7,688 bases of DNA from Bacillota bacterium (GTDB taxonomy: Bacteria; Bacillota; Clostridia; Oscillospirales; Acutalibacteraceae): positions 1 to 7,688 of the forward strand of contig JAEWWM010000005.1 of NCBI GenBank assembly GCA_023458915.1. Reading direction: 5' to 3'. Under the pieces are notes generated by a model. The model saw only the letters and a list, made by a program, of their open reading frames with translations, was not told the DNA's origin and made no database searches. Numbering within the stretch: the stretch's first letter is position 1; every line of letters starts with the position of its first letter. A program made the position numbers and the translations under genes. Shown piece by piece: positions 1-6,021 of the stretch.

Positions 1-28
1 TAAGAGCTTAATTTTATCTAAATATATA

Positions 29-277
29 TTAAAGAGTTTTTGTTTTGAGTTCACTGATACAATCCAAGCACAGTAAATTACCTTTAAATATCATTAAATC
101 CTCACTCTGGCCGCATAATTTACAAACACTCTGATGCTTTCTAATTAAAATGCCTTCAATCACAAGGAATATTTCTAAACTTTCTTGCTTCCCAAACCCC
201 AATTCTTTTCTATATTCGCTCGGCAAAACAATTCGTCCTAGTTTATCAAGCTTTCTTGTTATTCCAGATATTTTCAT
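29..277 (-). CDS. AbrB/SpoVT-family transcriptional regulator with C-terminal zinc-knuckle-like tail (82 aa)
   Basis: The N-terminal half is a swapped-hairpin AbrB DNA-binding domain: residues 1-45 read MKISGITRKLDKLGRIVLP and then EYRKELG, the classic AbrB signature with the conserved LGRIVLP strand. Proteins of this family bind AT-rich promoters as dimers or tetramers and act as transition-state or phage-linked regulators. The C-terminal half carries Cys52-x2-Cys55 and Cys70-x2-Cys73, a likely zinc-binding knuckle seen in clostridial AbrB homologues; the Bacillus subtilis protein lacks this pattern. I start at the ATG at 277-275 because AAGGACG lies 9 bases upstream of it and the AbrB domain begins right there. 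A GTG at 310-308 would add 11 residues but has no ribosome binding site. The gene is divergent from the XRE gene at 421 and shares its control region. The stop TAA is at 31-29. The family call is firm; the target genes are unknown. Confidence 0.9.
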   Translation of the reverse strand: MKISGITRKLDKLGRIVLPSEYRKELGFGKQESLEIFLVIEGILIRKHQSVCKLCGQSEDLMIFKGNLLCLDCISELKTKTL

Positions 278-335
278 ATATTTTATCGTCCTTAATTCAT
301 ATTGATTCACTATGTTTTAATAGTAAATTATTCAA

Positions 336-364
336 ATTCTAAACTAATTTCAGAGTTAAATCAA
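336..364 (-). promoter_or_regulatory. sigma-A-type promoter for the AbrB-like gene
   Basis: Read on the minus strand, a -35 box TTGATT (364-359) and a -10 box TAGAAT (341-336) are separated by exactly 17 bases. The start of transcription would be near 329, about 50 bases before the ATG. The position and match to consensus are seen directly; activity is inferred. Confidence 0.65.
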
Positions 365-374
365 TACCTATAAT
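346..374 (+). promoter_or_regulatory. candidate promoter for the XRE-family gene
   Basis: A perfect TATAAT lies at 369-374, about 47 bases before the XRE start codon. No convincing -35 hexamer is found at 15-18 bases upstream (the 17-base position reads AATTTC). If real, this promoter overlaps the leftward AbrB promoter, so the two would compete for RNA polymerase, and the weak -35 would suit dependence on a regulator. Confidence 0.4.
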
Positions 375-420
375 ACATAGTTTGATAACATGAATTTACT
401 ATGAATGAGGTGTAAAAATA

Positions 421-753
421 ATGAAACAAATAAAAGATATTATCAAAGATATTCGTGAAGACAGAGATTTAAAGCAAAAAGAAATTGCTAAAATTTTAGG
501 AGTTAACCAACAATATTATTCAAAATATGAAACCGGAGAATATGAAATACCTACACGTCATATAATTACGCTTTGCAAATACTATAATCTAAGCGCAGAT
601 TATTTATTAGGATTAATTAATTACGAATCTCCCATAGGAAATATTGTAGATAAGGTTAAAAATGAGGACATTATTACAAAAATTACCTTGTTAAATGATA
701 ATGAAAAAATCAAAGTCGATGAGTACATAAATTTAATTAGTTTAAAAAAATAA
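421..753 (+). CDS. XRE-family (Cro/CI-type) helix-turn-helix repressor (110 aa)
   Basis: Residues 1-65 form an HTH_3 domain: the start MKQIKDIIKDIREDRDL is followed by the HTH core KQKEIAKILGVNQQYYSKYE (about residues 18-37), then the typical ending NLSADYLLGL. Residues 70-110 are a short charged helical tail, probably for dimerisation; there is no peptidase domain for RecA-linked self-cleavage, so it is a small repressor and not a full LexA/CI-type protein. GAGGTG lies 9 bases before the ATG. It is divergent from the AbrB-like gene and lies immediately upstream of the phage tail operon, whose promoter begins 2 bases after its stop. It may therefore control its own promoter, the AbrB-like gene, the tail promoter, or all three; the sequence alone cannot decide. 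No terminator separates it from the tail genes, so read-through is possible. Confidence 0.92.
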   Translation: MKQIKDIIKDIREDRDLKQKEIAKILGVNQQYYSKYETGEYEIPTRHIITLCKYYNLSADYLLGLINYESPIGNIVDKVKNEDIITKITLLNDNEKIKVDEYINLISLKK

Positions 754-755
754 AA

Positions 756-784
756 TTGATTGAAATTTGAATATATGTTAAAAT
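756..784 (+). promoter_or_regulatory. sigma-A-type promoter of the tail operon
   Basis: TTGATT at 756-761 and TAAAAT at 779-784 are spaced by 17 bases. The predicted start of transcription, near 791, falls at the very beginning of the folded leader at 789-846. The promoter sits in the gap right after the XRE stop codon at 751-753, giving the tail genes their own start point. Confidence 0.6.
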
Positions 785-788
785 ACAA

Positions 789-846
789 GCAATAAGAGTT
801 TCTTTGGGAACCATGTATTTCTTCGGAAATGTGTGGCTCTTTTTGC
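789..846 (+). promoter_or_regulatory. structured 5' leader RNA with UUCG tetraloop hairpin ahead of the tail operon
   Basis: The inner stem pairs 811-821 with 826-836, eleven continuous pairs including three G-U wobbles, closed by the extra-stable C(UUCG)G tetraloop. An outer stem pairs GCAATAAGAG (789-798) with CTCTTTTTGC (837-846), ten positions with one U-U mismatch. A 12-base one-sided bulge (799-810) separates the two on the 5' side, while the 3' sides are contiguous. The structure ends 6 bases before the GGAGG (853-857) of the next gene. The inner hairpin is followed by CTCTTTTT, so the element could act as a leaky terminator or attenuator, with the outer stem sequestering the U-run, or as an mRNA-stabilising 5' cap structure. 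The pairing is seen; the function is inferred. I do not recognise it as a named riboswitch. Confidence 0.6.
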
Positions 847-863
847 TTTGCTGGAGGTGTGAG

Positions 864-1220
864 ATGCCATTTTTTCAAATTAACGGAATAACTGTAAAAA
901 CGCCGCAAGGTTGCACTTGGAGCTTACAGGATCTATCAAGTGATGATTCCGGCAGAACTCTTGACGGATTAATGCACAAGGATATTGTTGCTCAAAAGAG
1001 AAAGCTTGTGTGTAAGTGGGCAGCAATGACGTGGGCAGAATGCAGCATAATTGCGGATTTTATGAAAAATAAAGGCGTGAAAGTAGTTTTAACTTACCCG
1101 GATATTATGACCGGAACTTATATATCGAAAGATTTTTATACAGGTGATATGACCGTCCCATACTTTGATTGGACAAGAGAGCTTGTAGAAAGTGCATCTT
1201 GTGACTTTATAGAAATCTAA
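864..1220 (+). CDS. DUF6711-like phage virion (tail) protein, 118 aa
   Basis: The protein starts MPFFQINGITVKTP and has the family-like stretch LQDLSSDDSGRTLDG (residues 21-35), then MHKDIVAQKRKL (37-48), a YPD (78-80) and KDFYTGD (89-95). I recognise this as the DUF6711 type of small structural protein found in Firmicutes siphophages next to the tail hub gene. Its exact place in the virion is not established; a role in the distal tail is inferred from gene order. The start is chosen at 864 because GGAGG lies 6 bases upstream. An earlier in-frame ATG at 804 would begin inside the leader hairpin and add 20 non-homologous, hydrophobic residues without a ribosome binding site. It is the first gene of the operon, 47 bases before the hub gene. 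Confidence 0.85.
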   Translation: MPFFQINGITVKTPQGCTWSLQDLSSDDSGRTLDGLMHKDIVAQKRKLVCKWAAMTWAECSIIADFMKNKGVKVVLTYPDIMTGTYISKDFYTGDMTVPYFDWTRELVESASCDFIEI

Positions 1221-1222
1221 CC

Positions 1223-1255
1223 AATGAACAATCGAAAATTGACAATGGATAATTA
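1223..1255. repeat. possible degenerate copy of an ATTGACAATGGATAATTA-type intergenic repeat
   Basis: The gap between the DUF6711-like gene and the hub gene holds an AT-rich run of related short words: GAACAATCG, AAAATTGACAATGG and ATAATTA. Strings of this CAATTGACAATGGATAATTA style occur as dispersed intergenic repeats in various bacterial genomes (from memory; not checked here). It ends at the AGGTGG (1255-1260) that serves the next gene. It could also be plain AT-rich spacer. Confidence 0.3.
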
Positions 1256-1267
1256 GGTGGTGAGGTT

Positions 1268-3187
1268 ATGGTAAATACTTCGGAAGCGTACAGAGAACTA
1301 ATTTATACATCAGGAAGAAAGTTTCATGCAAAGGCAAGGATAGAGCTTGCTGATGAAACGGTTCTTAATCTCACGGATGAAGATATTATAAAAAGCGGAA
1401 TCACAATTGAAGACTGTGTTTCATCATCAAATTCTTTTGAAATTGGAAGTGCGATAATAAATGAGTTAAGTATTACTCTATATAATCTGGACGGCAGATT
1501 TAATGAATACAATTTTGAAAAAGCACTGATTAATCTTCAAATAGGCTTAGAACTTCCCGATAATACAACCGAATGGATACCAAAAGGATATTTTACGATT
1601 GATGAAGCGGTTTTTGGAAGTTCTACTATCGCTATTACTGCGCTTGATAATATGAGTAAATTTGATAAGCCATACAAAACCAGTACACTTCAATATCCTG
1701 CTACACTTTTTAATATCTTGCAAGATACATGTAACTGCTGTGGAGTTATTCTTAACACACAGACATTTTTAAATAGCGGCTATGTTGTGGATGCTAGACC
1801 CTCAGATGAAAAAACAACTTTTAGAGAGATTATTTCATGGATTGCACAGCTCTCAGGAAATTTTGCAAGGATTAATTATAACGGCACTCTTGATTTACTT
1901 TGGTATGATTACTCAAAATTTAATATTCCGGGAAGTTATGCGCTAATTGAAAGAATAAAATCCTGTGAAATAGCACTGGATAACATAACAGTTACTGGGA
2001 TCCAGATAATACCTGTAGATGAAGATGAAACTCCATATTTAAGCGGAGAAAATGGCTACGTTATAACGATCGAAGATAATCCATTAGCGCAAAGTGGAAT
2101 CGAAGGCCTTGCTTATTCATTAGGGAAAAAACTAAATGGATTTACTTTTAGACCTTTTAAATCAGAATCTCTTTCGAATCCTGCGGTAGAAAGCGGAGAC
2201 GTGGCAATAATTAAAGACACGAAAAACAACATTTATCAAAGTTTTATAAGTTCCATTTCATATACTTTCGGAAGTTTTGAAACATACTCGGCGGATGCAG
2301 AAACTCCGAACAAAAAAGAAAGCACAAGGTATTCGGCATCGGCTAAAGCTGTTCAGGCTGCGAAAATTGAAACAGAGAGGCAAATTTCTGCTTATGATTT
2401 GTCAGTACAGCAACTTAGTAATTTAATGTCTAATGCAATGGGGATTTACGAAACTGTCGAAAAGCAAGATGACGGCTCAATCATTTGTTACGCGCACGAT
2501 AAACCAACTCTTGCGGAAAGCCAAATAATTTGGCGCAAAACAAGAGAAACTTTTGCTGTTTCATATGATGGAGGTCAGACGTGGCATGGGATGACGGCAG
2601 AAGGAAATATTGTAGCTAAAGTTTTAACTGCAATCGGCGTTAATGCTGACTGGATAAACACAGGAACTATTAAAGCTGAAAATATCTCAGATGAATATAA
2701 ACAAAGTGTAACAGGCGAAATAAACACTTCATCTGAACAAGTAACACAATCATTCCAAGTTGCCGACAGTCAGCTTTTGAGCCAAATAAGTACCTCATAT
2801 ACAAACTCGTCAGAATTTGAGCAGTATAAAGAAACAATAGGCACTCAGCTTACTCAAACAAGCAATGATTGGACATTTCAATTTCAAAATATTGTTCAGC
2901 AGTTTAATAACTTTAACGGTAAAACTCAGGAAAATTTCAATGAAATCGTTAAATACATAAGGTTTGTTGGCGGCGGCATTATACTAGGGCAAATTGATAA
3001 CCCGTTTATTTTAAATTTGGCAAACGACAAACTTGCATTTTTAGAAAACAATTTTGAAGTTGCATATATGGGGAATAGAAAATTATATATCACAGACGGC
3101 GAATTTATAAATACACTTCAGCTTGGTAATTTCGTTTTTGAACCGCGAAGTAACGGCAATTTATCATTTCACAAAAATAGAAACTAA
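1268..3187 (+). CDS. phage tail hub / minor structural protein, tail-tip (Tal-like) component (639 aa)
   Basis: Residues 1-345 resemble the N-terminal ring-forming part of siphophage tail-associated proteins: a beta-rich start with the LYNLDGRFNEYNF segment (71-83), a WIPKGYFTIDEA strand (103-114) and a LTDEDIIKSG motif (35-44). Residues 345-400 are Ala/Gln-rich and probably helical. Residues 420-470 hold the hallmark of phage minor structural proteins: WRKTRETFAVSYDGGQTWHG, then GNIVAKVLTAIGVNADW and INTGTIKA. Residues 476-565 are Gln/Ser/Thr-rich and likely a trimeric coiled coil. Residues 567-634 form a C-terminal beta domain that starts FVGGGIILG. The protein would cap the tail tube and link it to the fibre encoded next. 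No Cys/His or lysozyme-type peptidoglycan hydrolase motif is visible. AGGTGG sits 7 bases before the ATG. The next start codon is 21 bases downstream. The hub call is firm at the level of role, not of exact family. Confidence 0.88.
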   Translation: MVNTSEAYRELIYTSGRKFHAKARIELADETVLNLTDEDIIKSGITIEDCVSSSNSFEIGSAIINELSITLYNLDGRFNEYNFEKALINLQIGLELPDNTTEWIPKGYFTIDEAVFGSSTIAITALDNMSKFDKPYKTSTLQYPATLFNILQDTCNCCGVILNTQTFLNSGYVVDARPSDEKTTFREIISWIAQLSGNFARINYNGTLDLLWYDYSKFNIPGSYALIERIKSCEIALDNITVTGIQIIPVDEDETPYLSGENGYVITIEDNPLAQSGIEGLAYSLGKKLNGFTFRPFKSESLSNPAVESGDVAIIKDTKNNIYQSFISSISYTFGSFETYSADAETPNKKESTRYSASAKAVQAAKIETERQISAYDLSVQQLSNLMSNAMGIYETVEKQDDGSIICYAHDKPTLAESQIIWRKTRETFAVSYDGGQTWHGMTAEGNIVAKVLTAIGVNADWINTGTIKAENISDEYKQSVTGEINTSSEQVTQSFQVADSQLLSQISTSYTNSSEFEQYKETIGTQLTQTSNDWTFQFQNIVQQFNNFNGKTQENFNEIVKYIRFVGGGIILGQIDNPFILNLANDKLAFLENNFEVAYMGNRKLYITDGEFINTLQLGNFVFEPRSNGNLSFHKNRN

Positions 3188-3208
3188 TTTAAGAAAAGGA
3201 GTGATTTA

Positions 3209-5398
3209 ATGGGAACTTCTGGTGCAATGGATACCAGTAACCAGTATGTAAAATATAAAATAACTATGACTCAGAATTGGCAAGATGTATCAAGTAACGC
3301 TACGAATGTAACAGTTAGAGTAAACTTTTACAGAACAAATTCGTCGTATCAGACCTACGGAACAGGCGTTTGTTATTGTAAAATTGATGGAACAACTTAT
3401 AGTGCTTCAGTTTTACCAAGCCAAAAAATAACCAGTAGCGGAATTGATTTGTTTACTAAAACAATAACAATTTACCATAACAATGATGGCTCAAAATATC
3501 TTGATACTTCCGCATGGATAAGCTTAGACACACCGCTAACTTCAAATGAACAGTGGTATGGTGAATGGCTTCCAACTATCCCGAGAGCAAGTCAGCCAAG
3601 TTTAAGCTCTAGTTCAGTAACAATTGGAGACAGCGTTACAGTATATACAAACAGAGCTTCCTCAAGTTTTACTCACGTTTTATATCATCAATTAAGTGGC
3701 GGAAACTGGAACTGGATAGTTTCAAATGTAGGCACAAATTACAATTGGACGATCCCACTAAGTTTATCAAATAACGTTCCAAATGCCACAAGTTTGAGTG
3801 TTACAGTGATATGTGAAACATATAATGGCAGCACATACATAGGTGTAAAATCAGTAAATTTAACTGCGAATGTGCCAAGCAGCTTGGTGCCTACAATCAA
3901 CGATATTTCACTTTCGGAAAGTGTTTCCGGAATCTATGAAAAATTCGGCACTTATGTCCAAGGAAAAAGTCAAATAAATGGTATAATTTCAGCAAGCGGA
4001 ACGTATTCAAGCACAATTAAAAACTACAGTATTTCAATAAACGGGCAATCTTTCAGCTCCTCAAGTTTTACGACAAATGCGTTGACGGGAAGCGGAAATT
4101 GCAGCGTTACAATAACTGATACACGAAACCGCACAGCGAACAGTTCTCAACCTTATTCTGTAGCTAATTATTCAAACCCGTCAATTTCAAATTTTATGGT
4201 CATTCGCTGTAACTCAGACGGCACTGAAAATGACGAAGGTGCTTACGCAAAGTGCAGCATGACAGCAAATATTTCATCGGTAGATGATAAAAACGATAAA
4301 GAGTTTCAGCTTCTTTACAAGAAAGCCGATGATTCATCTTATACAACCATAAATTTAGATAACACAAATTATTCTTACGACAATTCTTATATTTTACCCG
4401 CAGATGTAAATAGTGAATATGATTTTATATTTAAAATTATAGATTATTTCGGAAGTACGGAAAAATCAGCAAATTTAGGTACAGCTTTTACACTTGTGGA
4501 TTTTAATGCAAGTGGTCGCAGCATAGCATTTGGCAAAGTATCAACTGCAAGTGAACAAGAATCAAAAATTCAAGTTGCAATGGATATTGAACAAAATCAT
4601 TATTTTAACGGCAGAAGAATGCAGTATATACCACGTGCAATAGGTCTTTCTCATGGATGGTATCTAGTATTGACTGGCGAGTTTACGGCAGATTATGACA
4701 ACCACGCATTTGTGCTAAGTGTCACTGAAATTTATAACGGTGCACATGGATTTCTATACGTAAATATTCGTCGAGAAGTCTCATCATATTGGAATAGTGG
4801 CCTCAGAATTCTTACCTCAGGGACGAAAAGCTCCGGAACTGGATTATCAAAAGAAAATTTTATTTTGAAAATTGACGGCACACATTATTACCTATATGCG
4901 CAGACCTTGATTGACTACCAAGCTTATCTTTTTGAAGTAGTTAGTGAATCAACATTGTCAACTTCACAAAAAACACCAATGTTTACGTTTAATTCGCCAG
5001 CATATTACGACACTGTAAGTGCTCCAACTGGCACAATAACAGTAGCGGAAACATATGGCCCAACTATTTTATATGATAATTCCAGTGGGACAACCGGAAC
5101 AGTAACCTTATGGGATAGCGCAGCAAACTATTCTTATTTAGAAATATTTTTTCATAGTGATAGTGGAATTAATTATTCTGTAAAGATGTATAAACCCAAC
5201 GGAAGTGGATGTGGGTTATGGTCAGCATACGGTGGCTCGGATTTAGGAATCTATTTGAAAACTTCAAATAAAAACATTAGCGGCACAAGTATAACTACAG
5301 GGACAGCATACGCACAGGTATATGTAAAAAATGCAGCGGCTACTCAAGGCTGGTATTCGAATTACAACTATATCACTCAAGTTATAGGATATAAATAA
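3209..5398 (+). CDS. DUF859-like phage tail fibre / receptor-binding protein (729 aa)
   Basis: Residues 1-475 match the DUF859 pattern of Firmicutes siphophages: an N-terminal beta domain (QNWQDVSSNATNVTVRVNFY, residues 22-41; GEWLPTIPRAS, 118-128), several Ser/Thr-rich Ig-like repeats (for example SVTIGDSVTVYTN at 136-148), and the typical closing block FNASGRSIAFGKVS (432-445) with MDIEQNHYFNGRRM (458-471). After this the protein changes character. Residues 476-600 (GWYLVLTGEF, FVLSVTEIYNG) and 601-729 (GTVTLWDSAANYSYLEIFFH at 630-649) look like two separate beta-rich C-terminal modules, the part that usually binds the host surface. There is no signal peptide; the N-terminal Met-Gly start is supported by AAGGAG 7 bases upstream. 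It is preceded by the hub gene and followed by a small tail gene after 19 bases. Receptor identity cannot be read from the sequence. Confidence 0.87.
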   Translation: MGTSGAMDTSNQYVKYKITMTQNWQDVSSNATNVTVRVNFYRTNSSYQTYGTGVCYCKIDGTTYSASVLPSQKITSSGIDLFTKTITIYHNNDGSKYLDTSAWISLDTPLTSNEQWYGEWLPTIPRASQPSLSSSSVTIGDSVTVYTNRASSSFTHVLYHQLSGGNWNWIVSNVGTNYNWTIPLSLSNNVPNATSLSVTVICETYNGSTYIGVKSVNLTANVPSSLVPTINDISLSESVSGIYEKFGTYVQGKSQINGIISASGTYSSTIKNYSISINGQSFSSSSFTTNALTGSGNCSVTITDTRNRTANSSQPYSVANYSNPSISNFMVIRCNSDGTENDEGAYAKCSMTANISSVDDKNDKEFQLLYKKADDSSYTTINLDNTNYSYDNSYILPADVNSEYDFIFKIIDYFGSTEKSANLGTAFTLVDFNASGRSIAFGKVSTASEQESKIQVAMDIEQNHYFNGRRMQYIPRAIGLSHGWYLVLTGEFTADYDNHAFVLSVTEIYNGAHGFLYVNIRREVSSYWNSGLRILTSGTKSSGTGLSKENFILKIDGTHYYLYAQTLIDYQAYLFEVVSESTLSTSQKTPMFTFNSPAYYDTVSAPTGTITVAETYGPTILYDNSSGTTGTVTLWDSAANYSYLEIFFHSDSGINYSVKMYKPNGSGCGLWSAYGGSDLGIYLKTSNKNISGTSITTGTAYAQVYVKNAAATQGWYSNYNYITQVIGYK

Positions 5399-5417
5399 TT
5401 TTATGGAAGGGGAAGTT

Positions 5418-5705
5418 ATGGCATTACAAAAATTAATTATTTTAGATAGCGGAGTAACAGTTAGTTATCACAGGGTGGTTAGTTTAAACATTATAACCAA
5501 CAAGGCAAATATTATAGAGATAGCGTCGTATACAAGCGCAGAAAAAAGGCAAGAAGAAAAAGAAAAATTGGCAAATCATCAACCTATGAATATTTTTATT
5601 AACACTGAGTGTCTGCCTCTGGAATATGATAAAACCTTAGATGTTGACAGTGCATACACATACTTAAAAACTTTGGATAAATTTTCAGGTTCAAAGGATA
5701 TTTGA
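5418..5705 (+). CDS. small conserved phage protein following the tail fibre (95 aa)
   Basis: The protein begins MALQKLIILDSGVTVSYHRV, goes on with a predicted beta strand NIIEIASYTS (31-40), a highly charged helix AEKRQEEKEK (41-50) and ends with a Tyr-rich helix around SAYTYLKTLDKF (78-89). Short proteins of this shape and size are common just after tail-fibre genes in Firmicutes prophages; their role is unknown, and a fibre accessory or chaperone part is only inferred from position. I start at 5418 because GGAAGGGGAAG lies directly upstream of that ATG; the earlier ATG at 5403 has no ribosome binding site and would place the Shine-Dalgarno inside the gene. It is the last gene before the operon terminator. 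Confidence 0.85.
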   Translation: MALQKLIILDSGVTVSYHRVVSLNIITNKANIIEIASYTSAEKRQEEKEKLANHQPMNIFINTECLPLEYDKTLDVDSAYTYLKTLDKFSGSKDI

Positions 5706-5728
5706 AAATAAATATGTAATATAGTTAA

Positions 5729-5750
5729 TCGCTCAGAAATATCTAAGCGA
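5729..5750. other. short hairpin after the tail operon
   Basis: TCGCTCAGA (5729-5737) and TCTAAGCGA (5742-5750) pair over nine positions with one C-A mismatch around an AATA loop. It is not followed by a U-run, so it is not a terminator by itself. Lying between the last tail gene and the intrinsic terminator, it may protect the 3' end of the mRNA or be a binding site. Confidence 0.4.
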
Positions 5751-5765
5751 CACAAATATTATGTC

Positions 5766-5799
5766 CGGTAACGAAAGTTATCGAACTTTTTAATTTTTT
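5766..5799 (+). terminator. intrinsic (Rho-independent) terminator of the tail operon
   Basis: CGGTAAC (5766-5772) pairs with GTTATCG (5777-5783), seven pairs with one G-U, around a stable GAAA tetraloop. The stem is followed after three bases by TTTTT, then AA and TTTTTT. It lies 60 bases after the stop of the small tail gene and separates the phage operon from the secreted-protein gene. Confidence 0.75.
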
Positions 5800-6021
5800 G
5801 GAAAATCAATCCATAAATTTAGACAAAAATTTTCAAATATGTAACTATAATTTCGTGATTTCTTAATATAGAAAATTTTGGTTAAAAGTATTATAATAAA
5901 ATTCCAAGTAAATTTTAATCACATTATTTAATATTTTTGTTAAAAAGGATGGTAAAAATGTAAAATTTGTAAAAATGGTACAATTTGGTTAGATTAGAAT
6001 ATATAAGGATTGTGTTGTTTA
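5800..6021. other. AT-rich non-coding gap before the secreted-protein gene
   Basis: No open frame with a ribosome binding site is visible on either strand. The first 150 bases are very AT-rich and hold TATAAT at 5892-5897 without a matching -35. The last 70 bases hold the direct repeat at 5952-5986, a TAGAAT -10 candidate at 5995-6000 with no -35 consensus at 16-18 bases, and AAGGAT at 6005-6010, 11 bases before the ATG. I see no tRNA, attachment-site core or insertion-sequence end here. Confidence 0.5.
5952..5986. repeat. imperfect tandem direct repeat upstream of the secreted-protein gene, candidate activator site
   Basis: GTAAAAATGTAAAATTT (5952-5968) is followed at once by GTAAAAATGGTACAATTT (5969-5986). 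The copies differ by one inserted G and one A-to-C change. The GTAAAAATG words start 17 bases apart, and the pair covers the -35 area of the candidate TAGAAT box at 5995-6000. A weak -35 overlapped by direct repeats fits an activator-dependent promoter, as with some response regulators. The repeat is seen; the regulator is unknown. Confidence 0.4.

Larger units (their letters stand above)
320..402. repeat. 10-bp inverted repeat flanking the divergent promoters, candidate operator pair
   Basis: ATAGTAAATT at 320-329 is repeated in perfect inverted form as AATTTACTAT at 393-402. The left copy covers the predicted start of the leftward transcript (near 329) and the right copy lies just downstream of the predicted rightward start (near 381). 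A second short inverted pair, CATAGT (376-381) and ACTATG (398-403), overlaps the right copy, and ACTATG recurs at 309-314. This placement is what one expects of operators for the XRE protein, the AbrB protein or both, but binding is inference, and short AT-rich repeats can arise by chance. Confidence 0.45.

Noticed and set aside
278..310. GTG start giving an 11-residue longer AbrB-like protein
   Set aside because: No ribosome binding site before the GTG, while the ATG at 277-275 has AAGGACG 9 bases upstream and opens exactly at the AbrB domain.
811..846. Calling the UUCG hairpin a plain terminator of the XRE gene
   Set aside because: The stem has three G-U pairs, the U-run is short and broken by G and C, and the U-run pairs with the upstream outer stem; a leader element or attenuator is the more cautious call.
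804..863. 20-residue N-terminal extension of the DUF6711-like protein, hydrophobic like a signal peptide
   Set aside because: It would be translated from inside the leader hairpin without a ribosome binding site; GGAGG lies 6 bases before the ATG at 864, where family similarity starts.
621..908. Minus-strand open frame of 95 codons
   Set aside because: It overlaps the XRE gene, the leader RNA and the start of the DUF6711-like gene, and its product is a low-complexity Phe/Ser/Tyr-rich peptide with no family look.
1324..1512. Minus-strand open frame inside the hub gene
   Set aside because: Antisense shadow of a well supported gene; no family-like motif.
1268..3187. A cell-wall hydrolase domain in the tail hub protein
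   Set aside because: No NlpC/P60, M23, lysozyme or amidase motif could be seen; the Cys-rich CNCC at residues 155-158 has no matching catalytic His context.
5403..5417. Earlier ATG for the small tail protein
   Set aside because: The Shine-Dalgarno-like GGAAGGGGAAG lies after it, just before the ATG at 5418.
5706..6021. A prophage attachment site or CRISPR-like array in the gap
   Set aside because: No tRNA end, no integrase nearby, and only two imperfect 17/18-base copies without spacers.
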